From positions 992,001-1,056,000 of the forward strand of contig CAVYVZ010000010.1 in assembly GCA_963772065.1 (NCBI GenBank): 64,000 nt of DNA, written 5' to 3'. A program made the position numbers and the translations under genes. The notes under the pieces were generated by a model. The model was not told the DNA's origin. It worked only from the letters and a program-made list of their open reading frames with translations, and made no database searches. Shown here piece after piece: positions 34,582-44,735 of this stretch (positions within the stretch are counted from its first letter, which is position 1; every line of letters starts with the position of its first letter). Origin of the DNA: CAVYVZ01 sp963772065 (GTDB lineage: Bacteria; Acidobacteriota; Vicinamibacteria; Vicinamibacterales; UBA2999).

Positions 34582-35319
34582 ATGAAACTGGACCGTATTC
34601 GCGTTGGGTGTTCGGGCTGGCAGTACAAACACTGGCGGGGCGACTTCTACCCGGCTGAGCTCCCGACCGGCCGCTGGTTCGAGCACTACGGACGCACCTT
34701 CGACACCGTCGAGATCAACAACTCCTTTTATCGATGGCCGGCAGCCGAAATGTTCGCGAAATGGAGCGACCAGGCTCCCCCTGGGTTCATGTATGCCGTC
34801 AAGGCCAGCCGGTTCCTGACACACATGAAGAAATTGAAGGACCCCGAGGAGCCGATCCAGCGGACGTTCGAGAACGCCGAGCATCTGAGCAGGCATCTCG
34901 GCCCGGTGCTCTATCAGTTGCCGCCGCGATGGGGCCTGAACCTCGACCGGCTCGAACACTTCCTGCTGGCGTTACCGAAGAAACGGAAACATGCCGTCGA
35001 ATTCCGTGATCCCAGCTGGTACGTCGAGCCGGTGTTCGACCTCCTGCGCAGGCACGGAGTGGCGCTCTGCCTCCATGACATGCAAGGCTCCTCGACCGGA
35101 AAAATTGCGGTCGGCCCTTTCATCTACGTACGGTTCCACTTCGGAACGCAGAAGTACGGCGGCCGCTACGACGATGCGCGGCTGGACGAGTGGGCGGAGT
35201 GGCTCGCGGAGCAGGCGCGCGCGGGGCAGCCGGTGTTCGCGTATTTCAACAACGATACCGGCGGCCACGCGCCGCGCGATGCCGTACGCCTGCGCGATCG
35301 GATCCTCCACGAGTTCTAG
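34582..35319 (+). CDS. DUF72 (YecE-like) protein
   Basis: 245-aa TIM-barrel-like protein of the DUF72 family: starts RVGCSGWQYKHWRGDFYPAEL, then TVEINNSFYRWP, FMYAVKASRFLTHMKKL, GPVLYQLPPRW and FAYFNNDTGGHAPRDA. No enzymatic activity has been firmly assigned to the family. Its TAG overlaps the stop of the convergent Tat-ankyrin gene (shared CTAG). Upstream 113 bases hold a short dyad ATCGG-A-CCGAT at 34540. Confidence 0.85.
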   Translation: MKLDRIRVGCSGWQYKHWRGDFYPAELPTGRWFEHYGRTFDTVEINNSFYRWPAAEMFAKWSDQAPPGFMYAVKASRFLTHMKKLKDPEEPIQRTFENAEHLSRHLGPVLYQLPPRWGLNLDRLEHFLLALPKKRKHAVEFRDPSWYVEPVFDLLRRHGVALCLHDMQGSSTGKIAVGPFIYVRFHFGTQKYGGRYDDARLDEWAEWLAEQARAGQPVFAYFNNDTGGHAPRDAVRLRDRILHEF

Positions 35320-36110
35320 TCCACGCGTTTCGCGGTTATCACGACATCCGGATCGTGAACGGTGAGCGCCGTGGCGCGTCCCCCATCGACCGCGAACTTG
35401 ATGCGAACGTTCGGCGCTCCCACCGGAGAGAACTCGCGCGGCGCGCGCTGTGCCAGCCCGCGCCGCGTGGCGTTCGCGCGCAGGAATCCCAACTGACCTT
35501 TCGGTGCGTCGATGGTGATGTGATCGGTCGGCCCCGGACCGTATGCGAAGGTGCCAACCAGCGCGGCGGCTTCGACATCGGTCAGCGGCGTCGACTCGGT
35601 CTTCCGATCGGCATCGCCGAGCTGCTCCAGATACGCCACGACCGCCTTTGCCGGCTCGCCGCCCGCCTTCGCATGCGAAAACAGCGTGATGCTGTGCGGC
35701 CCGTGAATCCGCTGCACGCCCGGCGACGCCGCGACAAATGCTTTCACGACCTCGAGCTGTCCCAGCATGGCGGCGGAAAAGATCGTCGGCCGCGCGCCGT
35801 GCGCGATCAGATACTCCGCGATCTCACGGTTGCCGACGTGCGACGCGGCGCCGAGCGCGGTCTCCCAGTCGCCGAAGCCCCAATCCCAGGTTGCGAGCGC
35901 CAGCGTCGGCTGTCGATCGACGAGTTCTTTGACCCGCTTCACGTTGCCGTGCGACACGGTCACCACCTCGCGGACGAGGGCCGGATCCTGCGTCGGAAAG
36001 ACGGGGCTGATCGCAGTAGCGGCAGTACTCTGTCCGCCCATCGCGGGCTTCGTGGCCAGGAGTGCCGAGCCTGTCATCAAGAATGAGCGGCGCGAGAACG
36101 AACGACGCAT
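35316..36110 (-). CDS. Tat-exported ankyrin-repeat protein
   Basis: 264 aa with a Tat signal (SRRSFLMTG) and a cleavable hydrophobic stretch. Three or so ankyrin repeats follow (GNVKRVKELVDRQPTLA, GNREIAEYLIAHGA, GQLEVVKAFVAASPGV). The C-terminal domain (about 170-264, beta-rich, LVGTFAYGPGPTDHITIDAP) is unassigned. ATG 36110 has GGAGG upstream. Exported ankyrin proteins usually act through protein contacts; partner unknown. Confidence 0.75.
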   Translation of the reverse strand: MRRSFSRRSFLMTGSALLATKPAMGGQSTAATAISPVFPTQDPALVREVVTVSHGNVKRVKELVDRQPTLALATWDWGFGDWETALGAASHVGNREIAEYLIAHGARPTIFSAAMLGQLEVVKAFVAASPGVQRIHGPHSITLFSHAKAGGEPAKAVVAYLEQLGDADRKTESTPLTDVEAAALVGTFAYGPGPTDHITIDAPKGQLGFLRANATRRGLAQRAPREFSPVGAPNVRIKFAVDGGRATALTVHDPDVVITAKRVD

Positions 36111-36208
36111 GCGAACCTCCTTTGACCTCGGCCCATTGGACGTCCGACTGATTGTGGACGCCATCGAGACGCGGTGAGGATCGAATGAGGATTCGGTGAG
36201 GACCGCCT

Positions 36209-37153
36209 TCAGCCGCCGAGAAGGCGCTTCGTCACCGCCTGCGCCACCGCTTCCGACACCTGCCGATCAAGGTTCGACGTCTCGCCGGCTGCCGGCTCGA
36301 ACCGCCGCGCCCAGATGTGCGCCTCGCCCTCGACGCGGATCAGATGAGTCGTGATCCGCAGCTGCCCGCCGATTTCCTGCACCTGACCGAGGACGATGTG
36401 GGCAACGCCGAGGGAGCTGCCGATGGCGACGAGGTCGCGGAAGCCGCGAGGCTTCCGGAGCACCGCGGCGTTGCCCACGACCGCGAGACGGTCGGGCGTG
36501 GCCGCCAGGCGCGCCACCGTGGCGTCGGTCAGCGTTTGGGCGAGCCGATCGTACTCGGCGACGCCGGTTTCGTTGTCGAAGGGCACGACCGCCAGACGAA
36601 CCGGGACCTCTCGCGCCTGGCTCGTCGTCTGCCATCTCGAGAACGTCCAGGTCCCGGCAGCCGCCCCAACGATCACACCGATCCCAGCCGCGAGAATCCA
36701 CCAGCGTCCGCCCCGCACCGAAACCGGATCGACCAGCGGCGTCTGGAGGGCGGCCCTTTCAGGGCCGCCGATGTCGGCGCTGCCGCGCTCGACCTCTGCG
36801 ATGAACCGATACCCGCGGCGAGGCAGCGTCTCGATGAACCGCGGCTCGGATGCGGAGTCGCCGAGCGCCGCGCGGATTTGCGCGATGCAGTAATTGAGGC
36901 CGTGCTCGAAGTCGACGAACGTGTCGCCGCTCCAGACGCGCTGCTGGAGCTCCGCCCGGGTCACGACTTCTCCGGCACGTTCGACGAGCACCGCCAGCAC
37001 GCGTGCCGGCTGCGGCTCGAGACGCGTGGTGGTGCCGTTGCGGCGCAGCTCGCCGGTCGCGGAATCGAAGGTGACATCCGTGAAGCGGATGATTGATTCA
37101 CTCACAGCAGGATGGACGGCGTTGGGATTTCCGTCATGTTGGGAGTTGGACAT
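36209..37153 (-). CDS. CadC-like winged-helix membrane protein
   Basis: 314 aa. N-terminal OmpR/CadC-type DNA-binding domain (about 15-115, with RLEPQPARVLAVLVERAGEV and LPRRGYRFIAEV), a membrane helix (WWILAAGIGVIVGAAAGTW) and a FlgO/TolB-N-type periplasmic domain (VPVRLAVVPFDNETG). The linker includes GGPERAA, encoded by the REP-like sequence at 36747. Start ATG 37153 overlaps the end of the upstream HEAT gene, so the two may be coupled. Probably a transmembrane one-component regulator. Confidence 0.8.
   Translation of the reverse strand: MSNSQHDGNPNAVHPAVSESIIRFTDVTFDSATGELRRNGTTTRLEPQPARVLAVLVERAGEVVTRAELQQRVWSGDTFVDFEHGLNYCIAQIRAALGDSASEPRFIETLPRRGYRFIAEVERGSADIGGPERAALQTPLVDPVSVRGGRWWILAAGIGVIVGAAAGTWTFSRWQTTSQAREVPVRLAVVPFDNETGVAEYDRLAQTLTDATVARLAATPDRLAVVGNAAVLRKPRGFRDLVAIGSSLGVAHIVLGQVQEIGGQLRITTHLIRVEGEAHIWARRFEPAAGETSNLDRQVSEAVAQAVTKRLLGG
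36747..36770 (-). repeat. REP-like hairpin within a coding region
   Basis: GGCGGCCCT-TTC-AGGGCCGCC inside the linker of the CadC-like gene. Its core matches the right hairpin of the element at 1949-2030. It keeps the reading frame and encodes GGPERAA in a region between domains. Confidence 0.7.
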
Positions 37154-39892
37154 TGGGAGCCAGCAGTTTGTCGAGCGCTTCCCGCGCGGATTCGCGCAGC
37201 AGCGGATTGGGATCCGCGCTCCAGGTGCGGAGCTGCGGCGACAGGCTGTCCAGCCGCAGCTCGCCGGCGAGAAACGCCGCGCACGACTGCAGCCACGCAT
37301 CGTCGGTGGCGACGAGCACCCGCACGGCCTCGGCCGCGGTCTTGATCGGAATGCTGGTGACGTGGTCCGCAATCTGGACGCGCTGGTCCACGGTGATATC
37401 GCGATCGAGCAGGGGCACGAGCAGCGTGCGAAGCTCCGAGTTCAGCACCGTCTCGACGAACTCGAGCGCGTTGTCGTGCACGACCGGGTTGTCAGACTGC
37501 AGGCCGACGTACGCGCTGTGCATGTCGTTCGACGGATACAGCACCTTCAGCAGACGGAAGACACGTTCGAGCTCGTGGCGGATAGCGTCGCGGAGCGCAT
37601 GGGTCACCACGTCGGGCGCGGCGTCGTGCCGCTGCAGCGCGCCGAGCACCTGGTGCGACCGATACAGGCCGATGATCTCCGCGGTGAGGACAGTCTCGAC
37701 CAGACGGAGCTCGAGCCGCCGCTCCGGATGGGTCTGCGCGAGTTTATTGAGAGCGGTGATGATGCGGAAGCGGATGTGCGCGTCGCGCTCGGCCAGGTTC
37801 TCCAGAAGCACGCGATGCGCCCGTGTGGTTTCGATGCGGAGCAGCACCTCCGGCAGCTCGCGGCGGATCGCCCGCGCCACCGAAGCATCCCCGAGATAGT
37901 CCGACAGCGTACCCGCGATCGCATCGCCGAACCTCGCCAGCGCGTCGACCGCATCGGGCACGACGAGCGGATCGCCCATCCGCTGGAGCACGTCCGGCAC
38001 GAAGGGACGCTTGCGCAGCGCCCCGACCGCCATCACCGCATGGCGGGCCACCTCCGGATCCTCGTCGCGCACCAACGCGCTCAGCTGCGCCTCGAATTCA
38101 TCGGGCAGCCACGTCAGCAAGCGCGCCGCCTCGATGCGGGTGCGGCGCCCCTCCTCGCCCCCCTCGCGGACCATGCCGTCGAGGATCAGGCGTGCGGCAT
38201 CGAGGTTCTGCGCCTGACCGGGCCTGGCGAGAAAGGCGATCGTCGACGCGCGAATCGAATAGTCGGCGAACCCGCCCAGCTTTTCGATGCGGTCGAGCGG
38301 ATCGATGTGGGTGTGATGGGTCAGGTAGAGCAGCGCTTCGGTCCGGACCTCGAGGTGCGGGTCGTAGATGAGGCGCTCGATCGCCGGCCGCACCGTCACG
38401 TCTCCCGCGGCGGCGAGAAGGCGAATGGCGCGCTGCCGGACTTCCGGTGCGGCGTGCGTGAGCAGCGCGCGCATCGCTGGATGCACGACGCGCGCATGCT
38501 CCGCCTCGAAGACGCCGAGCGCATAGAGAATGTCGGCCGTGTCTTCGCTCGTCAGGCGCCGGGCGACGATCTCGGCGCTGGTGCGATCCAGCACGGGAAT
38601 CGCCGACTTCTCCGTGTCGAGCCGGTAGGTCAGCATGCCATCGGTGAGATTGCGCACATATTGCTGGCGCGCCACGAACGCCAACGCGATCCACAGGGCG
38701 ATCAGCCCGAGGTTGACCCAGCCCACCTGCGTTGCCGACAGCCCTATGGCGGCCGTGCAGAGCAGGACGAGCACGCCTGCGAGGCCATCGCCCGCGCGCC
38801 AGACCACGGTGTCGATGAACGACTTCGCCTGGAACGTCTGCGACGCGGGCACAGGAAGATAGAGCAGCTCCACGGTCGCCTTGTCGATGGAGTAGCGGAG
38901 CACCTGATCGCTCCCTTTGAGCAGGACAGCGGCGGCCAGACCACCGGTCACCACGACGCCCATGGTTCCCATCGCGAGCACCGTGGGGACGACGAACAAG
39001 CCGAAACCGATGCCGAACGCCTGCAGCAGCCGCGACGTGAGGAGCAGCTGCAGTGCCAGCGAAGCCATGCCTGCGTAGAAGTTGAAGGTGCCGAAGAACG
39101 CGGTCAGCGTGTCGGTCTGGGGAATGTGTGCCTTGGCGATCGCCTTGAACTGCCAGCCGGCCACGGTCGTGACCAACGATGAGATCAGGATGACGCCGGC
39201 AATGGCGCGGAGTACGGCGATCCCAGGATGAGCGCCAGGCTTTGCCCAAGACCGCCTTCGCGCCCCGCTTCGAGCTCGGGCTCGTCAATGCCCGCCGGCC
39301 GCTCGCGCCAGATGAGCGCCACGAGCCCGGCGGACAGTGCCAGCGCCGCCGCGACGCCGATCAGCATGTTCTCGGTGCCGATCCGCTCGGCCAGACGCTC
39401 CGTGAAGAAGCCGCCGACGATCCATCCCACGATCGCCCCGCTTCCGACGAGCCCGAACACGCGCTTCGCCGCGCGGGTGGTGAAGACATAGTTCGCGAGC
39501 GTCCACACCTGCGCCGGCGCCAGCACGCCGAACATTCCGACCCAGACGTAGATGATCGGGAAAAGCCACGTGGCGCTGGCGCGGACGCTGAGCCACCAGA
39601 AGAGCAGGCTGATCGCGGCCAGGACGATGAGGCTGCCCGCCTGAAGCATGGGCAGGCTGATCGCGCGTCCTACCCGGATATAGATCGCCACGACGATGCT
39701 GACGAGCAGCGCGATGGCAATATCGACGAACGGCAGCTGCGTCGCGGCGTAGCGCTCGAGAAACAGCGCGTCGCGGGCGGCCTTGCTGGCCACGAAGCTC
39801 GAAATGATGAGGAAGAGGTACGCGAACAGCAGCAGGCCGCGGCGCCCCTCGCCAGGGTGGAGCCGCAGCAGCCGTTCCACAACCCCGCTCAT
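37134..39892 (-). CDS. NTT/Tlc-like transporter fused to HEAT repeats (frameshifted)
   Basis: About 918 aa across one indel. The first part (39892 to about 39214) has helices with ASKAARDALFLERY and ANYVFTTRAAKRVFGLVGSG, as in nucleotide-exchange transporters of the NTT/Tlc type. The second part has further helices, then about 430 residues of HEAT-like repeats (VLDRMGDPLV and similar). The frame breaks near 39212; adding one C restores LGSPYLRAIAGV. Paralogous in layout to the divergent gene at 39936. The transported species and the role of the HEAT domain are unknown. Confidence 0.7.
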
Positions 39893-39901
39893 CCACGGGA
39901 A

Positions 39902-39914
39902 AGTCTACTAGAAT
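39902..39914. promoter_or_regulatory. Overlapping -10 boxes for the divergent NTT/HEAT pair
   Basis: Minus-strand TAGACT (39907-39902) ends nine bases before ATG 39892. Plus-strand TAGAAT (39909-39914) lies 21 bases before ATG 39936. Confidence 0.35.
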
Positions 39915-39935
39915 GCCAGCACGCCCGAAGTTCAC

Positions 39936-42900
39936 ATGCGCCGGCTGCTGAAACCCGTCGTCGAGTTGCGTGAAAACGAAGCGGTGACCGCCGCGCTGAT
40001 GTTCACCTACTCGTTCCTCGCGATGACCGCCTACAACATCGTCAAGCCGGCCACGCGCTCGAATTCATCTCCGGTCTCGGCGCCGACAATCTGCCGTGGG
40101 TGCAGCTCGGCGCGGGCGTGCTCATCGGCTTCATCATGCAGGGCTACAGCCGCGCGATCGGCCTGGTGCCGCGGCGATGGGCGATTCCGGTCACGCAGCT
40201 CGGGTGCGTCGGGCTGCTGGTTTCGTTGTGGGTGCCGTCGCCGCGAAGCAGGAATGGGCGTCGGTGGCGTTCTACGTGCTCGGCCTGATCCTGGGCATCC
40301 TCCTCATCTCGCAGTTCTGGACGCTCGCCAACGACATCTACGACGCGCGCCAGGCCAAGCGCCTGTTCGGGTTCATCGGCGGCGGCGCCAGCCTCGGCGG
40401 CGCGACGGGCGCGGCGCTGACCTCGATGTTCGTGAAACGCGTCGGCACCGCGAACATGGTGCTGCTCAGCGCGTTCGTGATGCTGCTCTGCGTCGGGCTG
40501 GTGGTCATGATCATGCGCCGCGAGCGCGGCGCAGGCGCAACCGCAGCGGTGGTCGAGGAGGAAGGGGTCGGCGGCGGCGAAGCGATCCGGATGCTGCGCG
40601 AGTCGAAGCACCTGCAGATCATTGCCATCGTCATCGGATGCGCGGCCATGGGCGCGGCCATCGTGGAGCAGCAGCTCAACATGGCCGCCGAGGCCCAGCT
40701 CGGCGCCGGTCAGACGGACAGCATCACCGCGTTCCTCGCGCAGGTCACGGTCTACCTGTCGCTCATCGGCCTGGCCATCCAGGTCGGCCTGACGAGCCGC
40801 ATTCATCGTCTGCTCGGCCTCGGCTTCGCCCTGATGATCCTGCCCGTGAGCCTCGGCACGACCGGCGTGGTCATGCTCTTCAACCGCTCGCTCTGGGCGC
40901 CGGCCCTCGCCCGCATTCTCGATACCTCGCTGCGCTACACGGTGGACAAGACCTCGCGCGAGATCCTCTTCCTGCCGCTGCCGACATCCATCAAATACAA
41001 GGCGAAGCCGTTCGTCGACGTCACGATGGACCGCTTCGCGAAGGCGATGGGCGCCCTGCTCATCCTCGTGCTCATCAAACCCTGGGGACTCAACCTCGAT
41101 TGGCAGCGCCTCAGCCTGGCGAGCCTGACGCTGATGGTGATCTGGGTGTTCATGGCGCTGCGGGCGCGCCGTGAGTACCTGGCGGCGTTCCGGCGCAGCA
41201 TCGAGCAGCACGATGTGACGCCGGCCGACATCCGCATGACGCAGGCGGACCTGCAGACGATCGAGACGCTTGTCGAGGAGCTCGCGCATCCGGACGAGCG
41301 GCGCGTGCTCTACGCCATCGACCTCCTCGAATCGCTCGAGAAGCGGAACCTGATCACGCCGCTGCTCCTGCACCACACGTCGCCGACGGTTCGCGCGCGC
41401 ACGCTGCGGTCGCTGCAGGCGCTGCGCCCCGAGCTGGCACAGAAGTGGGTGCCCGCGATCGAGAGATTGCTGACCGACGAGGACGAGGCGGTGCGCGCCG
41501 GCGCGGTGAGGGCGATCTCGGCCATCCGCGGCCAGGAGGCCACGGGCCTGATGCGGCCGTACCTCGACGACGACAATCCGCGCATCGCCGCGACGGCCGC
41601 CGTGGCGCTCGCGGCCAGCGCCTCGGGCGGCGACGTCGACGCGGCGTACGCCGTGCTGCAGCGGCTGTCGAAGGATTCGCGGGACAGCGCGGGGGGCGCA
41701 CGCCGGGAGGTCGCTCGAGCCCTCGCACACATCCCCGATCCCCGCTTCGGCGACCTGCTCGTGCCGCTGATGTGCGACGCGAGCCTCGACGTCGCGCGAT
41801 CCGCCATTCGGAGCGCGGGGCGTCTGTGGGTCGAGCAGCTTTCTCTTCATCCCTGCTCTCGTGTCACTGCTCCGGAACCGGCTCCTGAAGGCGGACGCGC
41901 GCACCGTGCTGGTCGGCTACGGCGAGCCGATCGTCGAGTCGCTCGCGTACTTCCTCCGCGATCAGGACGAAGACATCTGGGTCCGACGCCATCTCCCGGC
42001 CACGCTGGCGCTGCTGCCGTCCGCCGCGACCGTCAACGTCCTCGTCGGCGCGCTGGCCGATCACGATGGCTTCATTCGATTCAAGGTGGTGGCGGCGCTC
42101 GAAAGCATCCGGCGGGACCGGCCCGAGCTGGTCATCCCGCGCGAGCCGATCGAAGCGATGGTGCTCGCCGAAACGCTGCGCTTCGCGAACGCATTGACGC
42201 TGCACGCGAACCTCGTCACCTACGGAGGCGTGCCGCGCGACAACCTGCTCGCTCGGGCGCTCGACGAGAAGCAGTCGCGGTCGCGCAACCGCATCTTCCG
42301 GCTGCTCGGCCTGATCTATCCCCATGACGACATCGCCGCCGCCCGCTTCGCGATCGACCACGGCGATGCACGGGCGCGGGCCAGCGCCGCCGAGTACCTC
42401 GACAACCTGCTCGGCGGCGACCTCCGCCGCCGCGTGATGCTGCTCATCGAAGAGATGCCGCTCGAGGAGCGCGTCCGCCGGGCGAACGTGCTTTTCCGCA
42501 CGCGGCGGCGCGACCTGGAGGACACGCTCGCGCAGCTCATTCACGACGAGGATCAGATCGCGGCGGCGGCCGCGATCCAGCTCGTCGCCGAGCGCGGCAT
42601 CTGGAAGCTGGCCGACGACGTGGAGCACGCGCTGGCGCACCGCGACGTGCGGGACTGGTACGTGTTCGAGGCAGCGTCGTGGGCGCTGGCGGCGAGGAAA
42701 ATGACCGCGAGCGAGCGGCGGCAGCGCTGGCTCGAGCCGCTCCCCGCCGTGGAGCTCGCCAGCCGGCTGCGGCGGATTCCGCTCTTCGACTACGTATCCG
42801 TGGACGAGCTGTTCCGCGTGGCCGGAACAGGCCGCCAGGTCCGCCACGAGCCAGGCCGGGTGATCTATCAGGAAGGCGTGCATCCCGAGACGCTGCAGTT

Positions 42901-43620
42901 CCTGATCGACGGCGAGGTCGCCATCGACACCGGCGGCGGAACGCCCCCGCTGACCAAATCAGCGCCAGCCGCGCGTGGCCTTCGAGGAGATGCTCGAAGG
43001 CATGCCGGTGAACAAGACGGTGCGCGCCGCGGAAGTGGCGATCGCGCTCTCGCTCACACGCGAGGAGTTCCTGACACTGCTCTCCGACAACATCGAGCTG
43101 GCGCACGGCCTCTTCAAGATGCTGCTCGATACAGCCAGCCGCGCGAGCTGGGGGCGGGCGATCCGCGGACGCATTCCGAATGAGATTGCCAAGCTGGCGG
43201 AGGACGGCCTTCAACCGATCGAACGGGTGCTGCTCCTTCAGACGAGCCCGCTGCTCGAGCGCGCGACCGGGGAGCAACTGCTGCGTCTGGCGGGGATCGC
43301 CCGGCAGGTCCCCCTCGTCGAGGGCGCCGTGCTCTTCGGCGAGACCGAGAACGCGGCGATCTACACGCTCCTGAGCGGCGAGGTCCGCGTTGAAGCGCCG
43401 GGCGAGGCGCCCGTGGTGCTGGACGCGGGAGACACGATTGGAATCTACGAGGCGCTGGCCGGCGTACCCGCAGGTGCGCGCGTGATCGTCACGAAGCCCG
43501 GCACGGCGTTACGCCTGGATCGCCGTGAGCTGTTCGATCTGCTCGCGGACAACATCGATCTGCTGCAGGGCCTCTTCAGCGGACTCCTGCGCGCGCAGCC
43601 TGCCACCGGTACCGGCATAG
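39936..43620 (+). CDS. NTT/Tlc-like transporter - HEAT - cyclic-nucleotide-binding protein (multiply frameshifted)
   Basis: Reading across the breaks gives one protein of about 1,230 residues. Twelve-helix transporter part with VKPATRS, LGADNLPWVQLGAGV and KRLFGFIGGGASLGG; a HEAT repeat region; then two cNMP-binding domains near the C-terminus (GRVIYQEGVHPETLQFLIDG and EGAVLFGETENAAIYTLLSG). Frame breaks lie near 40060, 40222, 41840, 42945-42975 and probably 43595; several fall in short homopolymers. TAG at 43618 is the likely stop; the frame otherwise runs antisense through the phosphatase gene. A ligand-gated nucleotide transporter or sensor is inferred. Confidence 0.65.
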
Positions 43621-43628
43621 TCGAAGAG

Positions 43629-44702
43629 TCAGCGGATGGGTTGCCGGCCATCCTCGTAGATCGCCGTCCACGTATCGCCGGCGATCTCCAGTGCCGATGG
43701 CCGGCCACTCTTGTAGACCGACGTCAGCATCCCGGTATCGATCTGCACGACTCGCCCGCCGAACCGCGGCGTGATGCGGCCGGTCGCGGTCACTGTGTGG
43801 CCGATCACGATCGCCTTGGCGCGCACGGCTTCCAGGATCTTGTCGACCTCGGGCGTGAACACCCCTTCGTCCTCCTGCGCGAGGCCGCGGTACCACAGCG
43901 GGCCGTCCTCGGCGCCGGCGAGCGTGGCCAGCGCGTCCTCGACGAATTTCGGGAATGCCGAGGTCAGGTCCGCGGCGACGCCGGCGTTGATGCCCTCGCA
44001 CCCGAGGGGTGCCACGCGCGCGCTGACGCCTCCATGGAGAAAGAGGATCCCGTTGATCTTCGCCGCCGCGGCGTGGCCGCGTATCCAGCGGCCGTAGTCG
44101 CCCTTGTCCGAGAAGGCCTGCACCATCTCGAAATACCCCGGCGGTGTTGCGGCGTCGAACCGGGCCACGAGTGCCGGCTCATCGACCGCCGTCCCCGCGG
44201 CCTTCGCGCGCTGCTTCTCCTGTTCGAGCCACTGCGCGCGAATCGCGTCTCTCAATTCCGTCGACCGCGGCGTCCGGAAGGCGTCCACTTCCGCGGCGTT
44301 GATGTCGCGGAGAAACCCCTGGCCCGGCGGATGGCCGGCGCTCGCGCCGCCAAGCCGCATGGTCTCGTGATTGCCGATGAGGGCGAGGACGCGACCCTTG
44401 GAGCGCGGGGCGTCGCGCTCGAGGCGCCGCAGCAGATCCATCGCGCGCCGCGAGTCGGCGCCGCGATCGAGCACGTCGCCCGTTTGCACGAGATGCGCGG
44501 CGCCGCCGATCCAGCGGTCCCGTCCGTCGATGATCTTCGCCGCGCGGAGTATGCGGACAAAGCCGTCGTACGCCCCGTGCACGTCGCCGATCGCCACGAT
44601 ACGAGCGACACCGTCGAGGGCACACGGATCGACACGCGGCTGCGCCGATGCCGGCCCCAGCGTCAGCGTAAGGAGTGAGAAAAAGAAAACCAGCGAACGC
44701 AC
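43629..44702 (-). CDS. Exported PPP-type Ser/Thr phosphatase-like protein
   Basis: 357 aa with a signal peptide (VRSLVFFFSLLTLTLGPASA). The metallophosphatase motifs of the PPP family are in order: GDVHG, GDVLDRGADS, GNHETM, HGGV and VIGHT. These bind two metals and support hydrolysis of phosphoserine or phosphothreonine. Closest in appearance to the Shewanella-like branch. GTG 44702 is the likely start; a TATAGG box ends six bases upstream. Divergent from the kinase-like gene at 44736. Confidence 0.8.
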   Translation of the reverse strand: MRSLVFFFSLLTLTLGPASAQPRVDPCALDGVARIVAIGDVHGAYDGFVRILRAAKIIDGRDRWIGGAAHLVQTGDVLDRGADSRRAMDLLRRLERDAPRSKGRVLALIGNHETMRLGGASAGHPPGQGFLRDINAAEVDAFRTPRSTELRDAIRAQWLEQEKQRAKAAGTAVDEPALVARFDAATPPGYFEMVQAFSDKGDYGRWIRGHAAAAKINGILFLHGGVSARVAPLGCEGINAGVAADLTSAFPKFVEDALATLAGAEDGPLWYRGLAQEDEGVFTPEVDKILEAVRAKAIVIGHTVTATGRITPRFGGRVVQIDTGMLTSVYKSGRPSALEIAGDTWTAIYEDGRQPIR

Positions 44703-44708
44703 GGTTGC

Positions 44709-44716
44709 CCTATATT
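44709..44716. promoter_or_regulatory. Shared -10 region of the phosphatase and kinase-like genes
   Basis: Plus-strand TATATT (44711-44716), 19 bases before ATG 44736; minus-strand TATAGG (44714-44709), six bases before GTG 44702. The two boxes overlap by four bases. Confidence 0.45.
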
Positions 44717-44735
44717 GTGTCGGATTCCAGACGTC

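Noticed and set aside
32825..34585. 586-codon frame antisense to ftsH
   Set aside because: Arg/Ala/Leu-rich composition typical of GC-rich shadow frames; ftsH has all family motifs on the other strand.
36894..39182. 762-codon plus-strand frame antisense to the HEAT gene
   Set aside because: No domain-like text, no ribosome-binding site; the minus strand encodes recognisable helices and HEAT repeats.
43621..44678. Continuation of the cNMP-binding gene through the phosphatase region
   Set aside because: The extra 350 codons lie entirely antisense to a gene with clear PPP motifs; a frameshift near 43595 followed by the TAG at 43618 is simpler.
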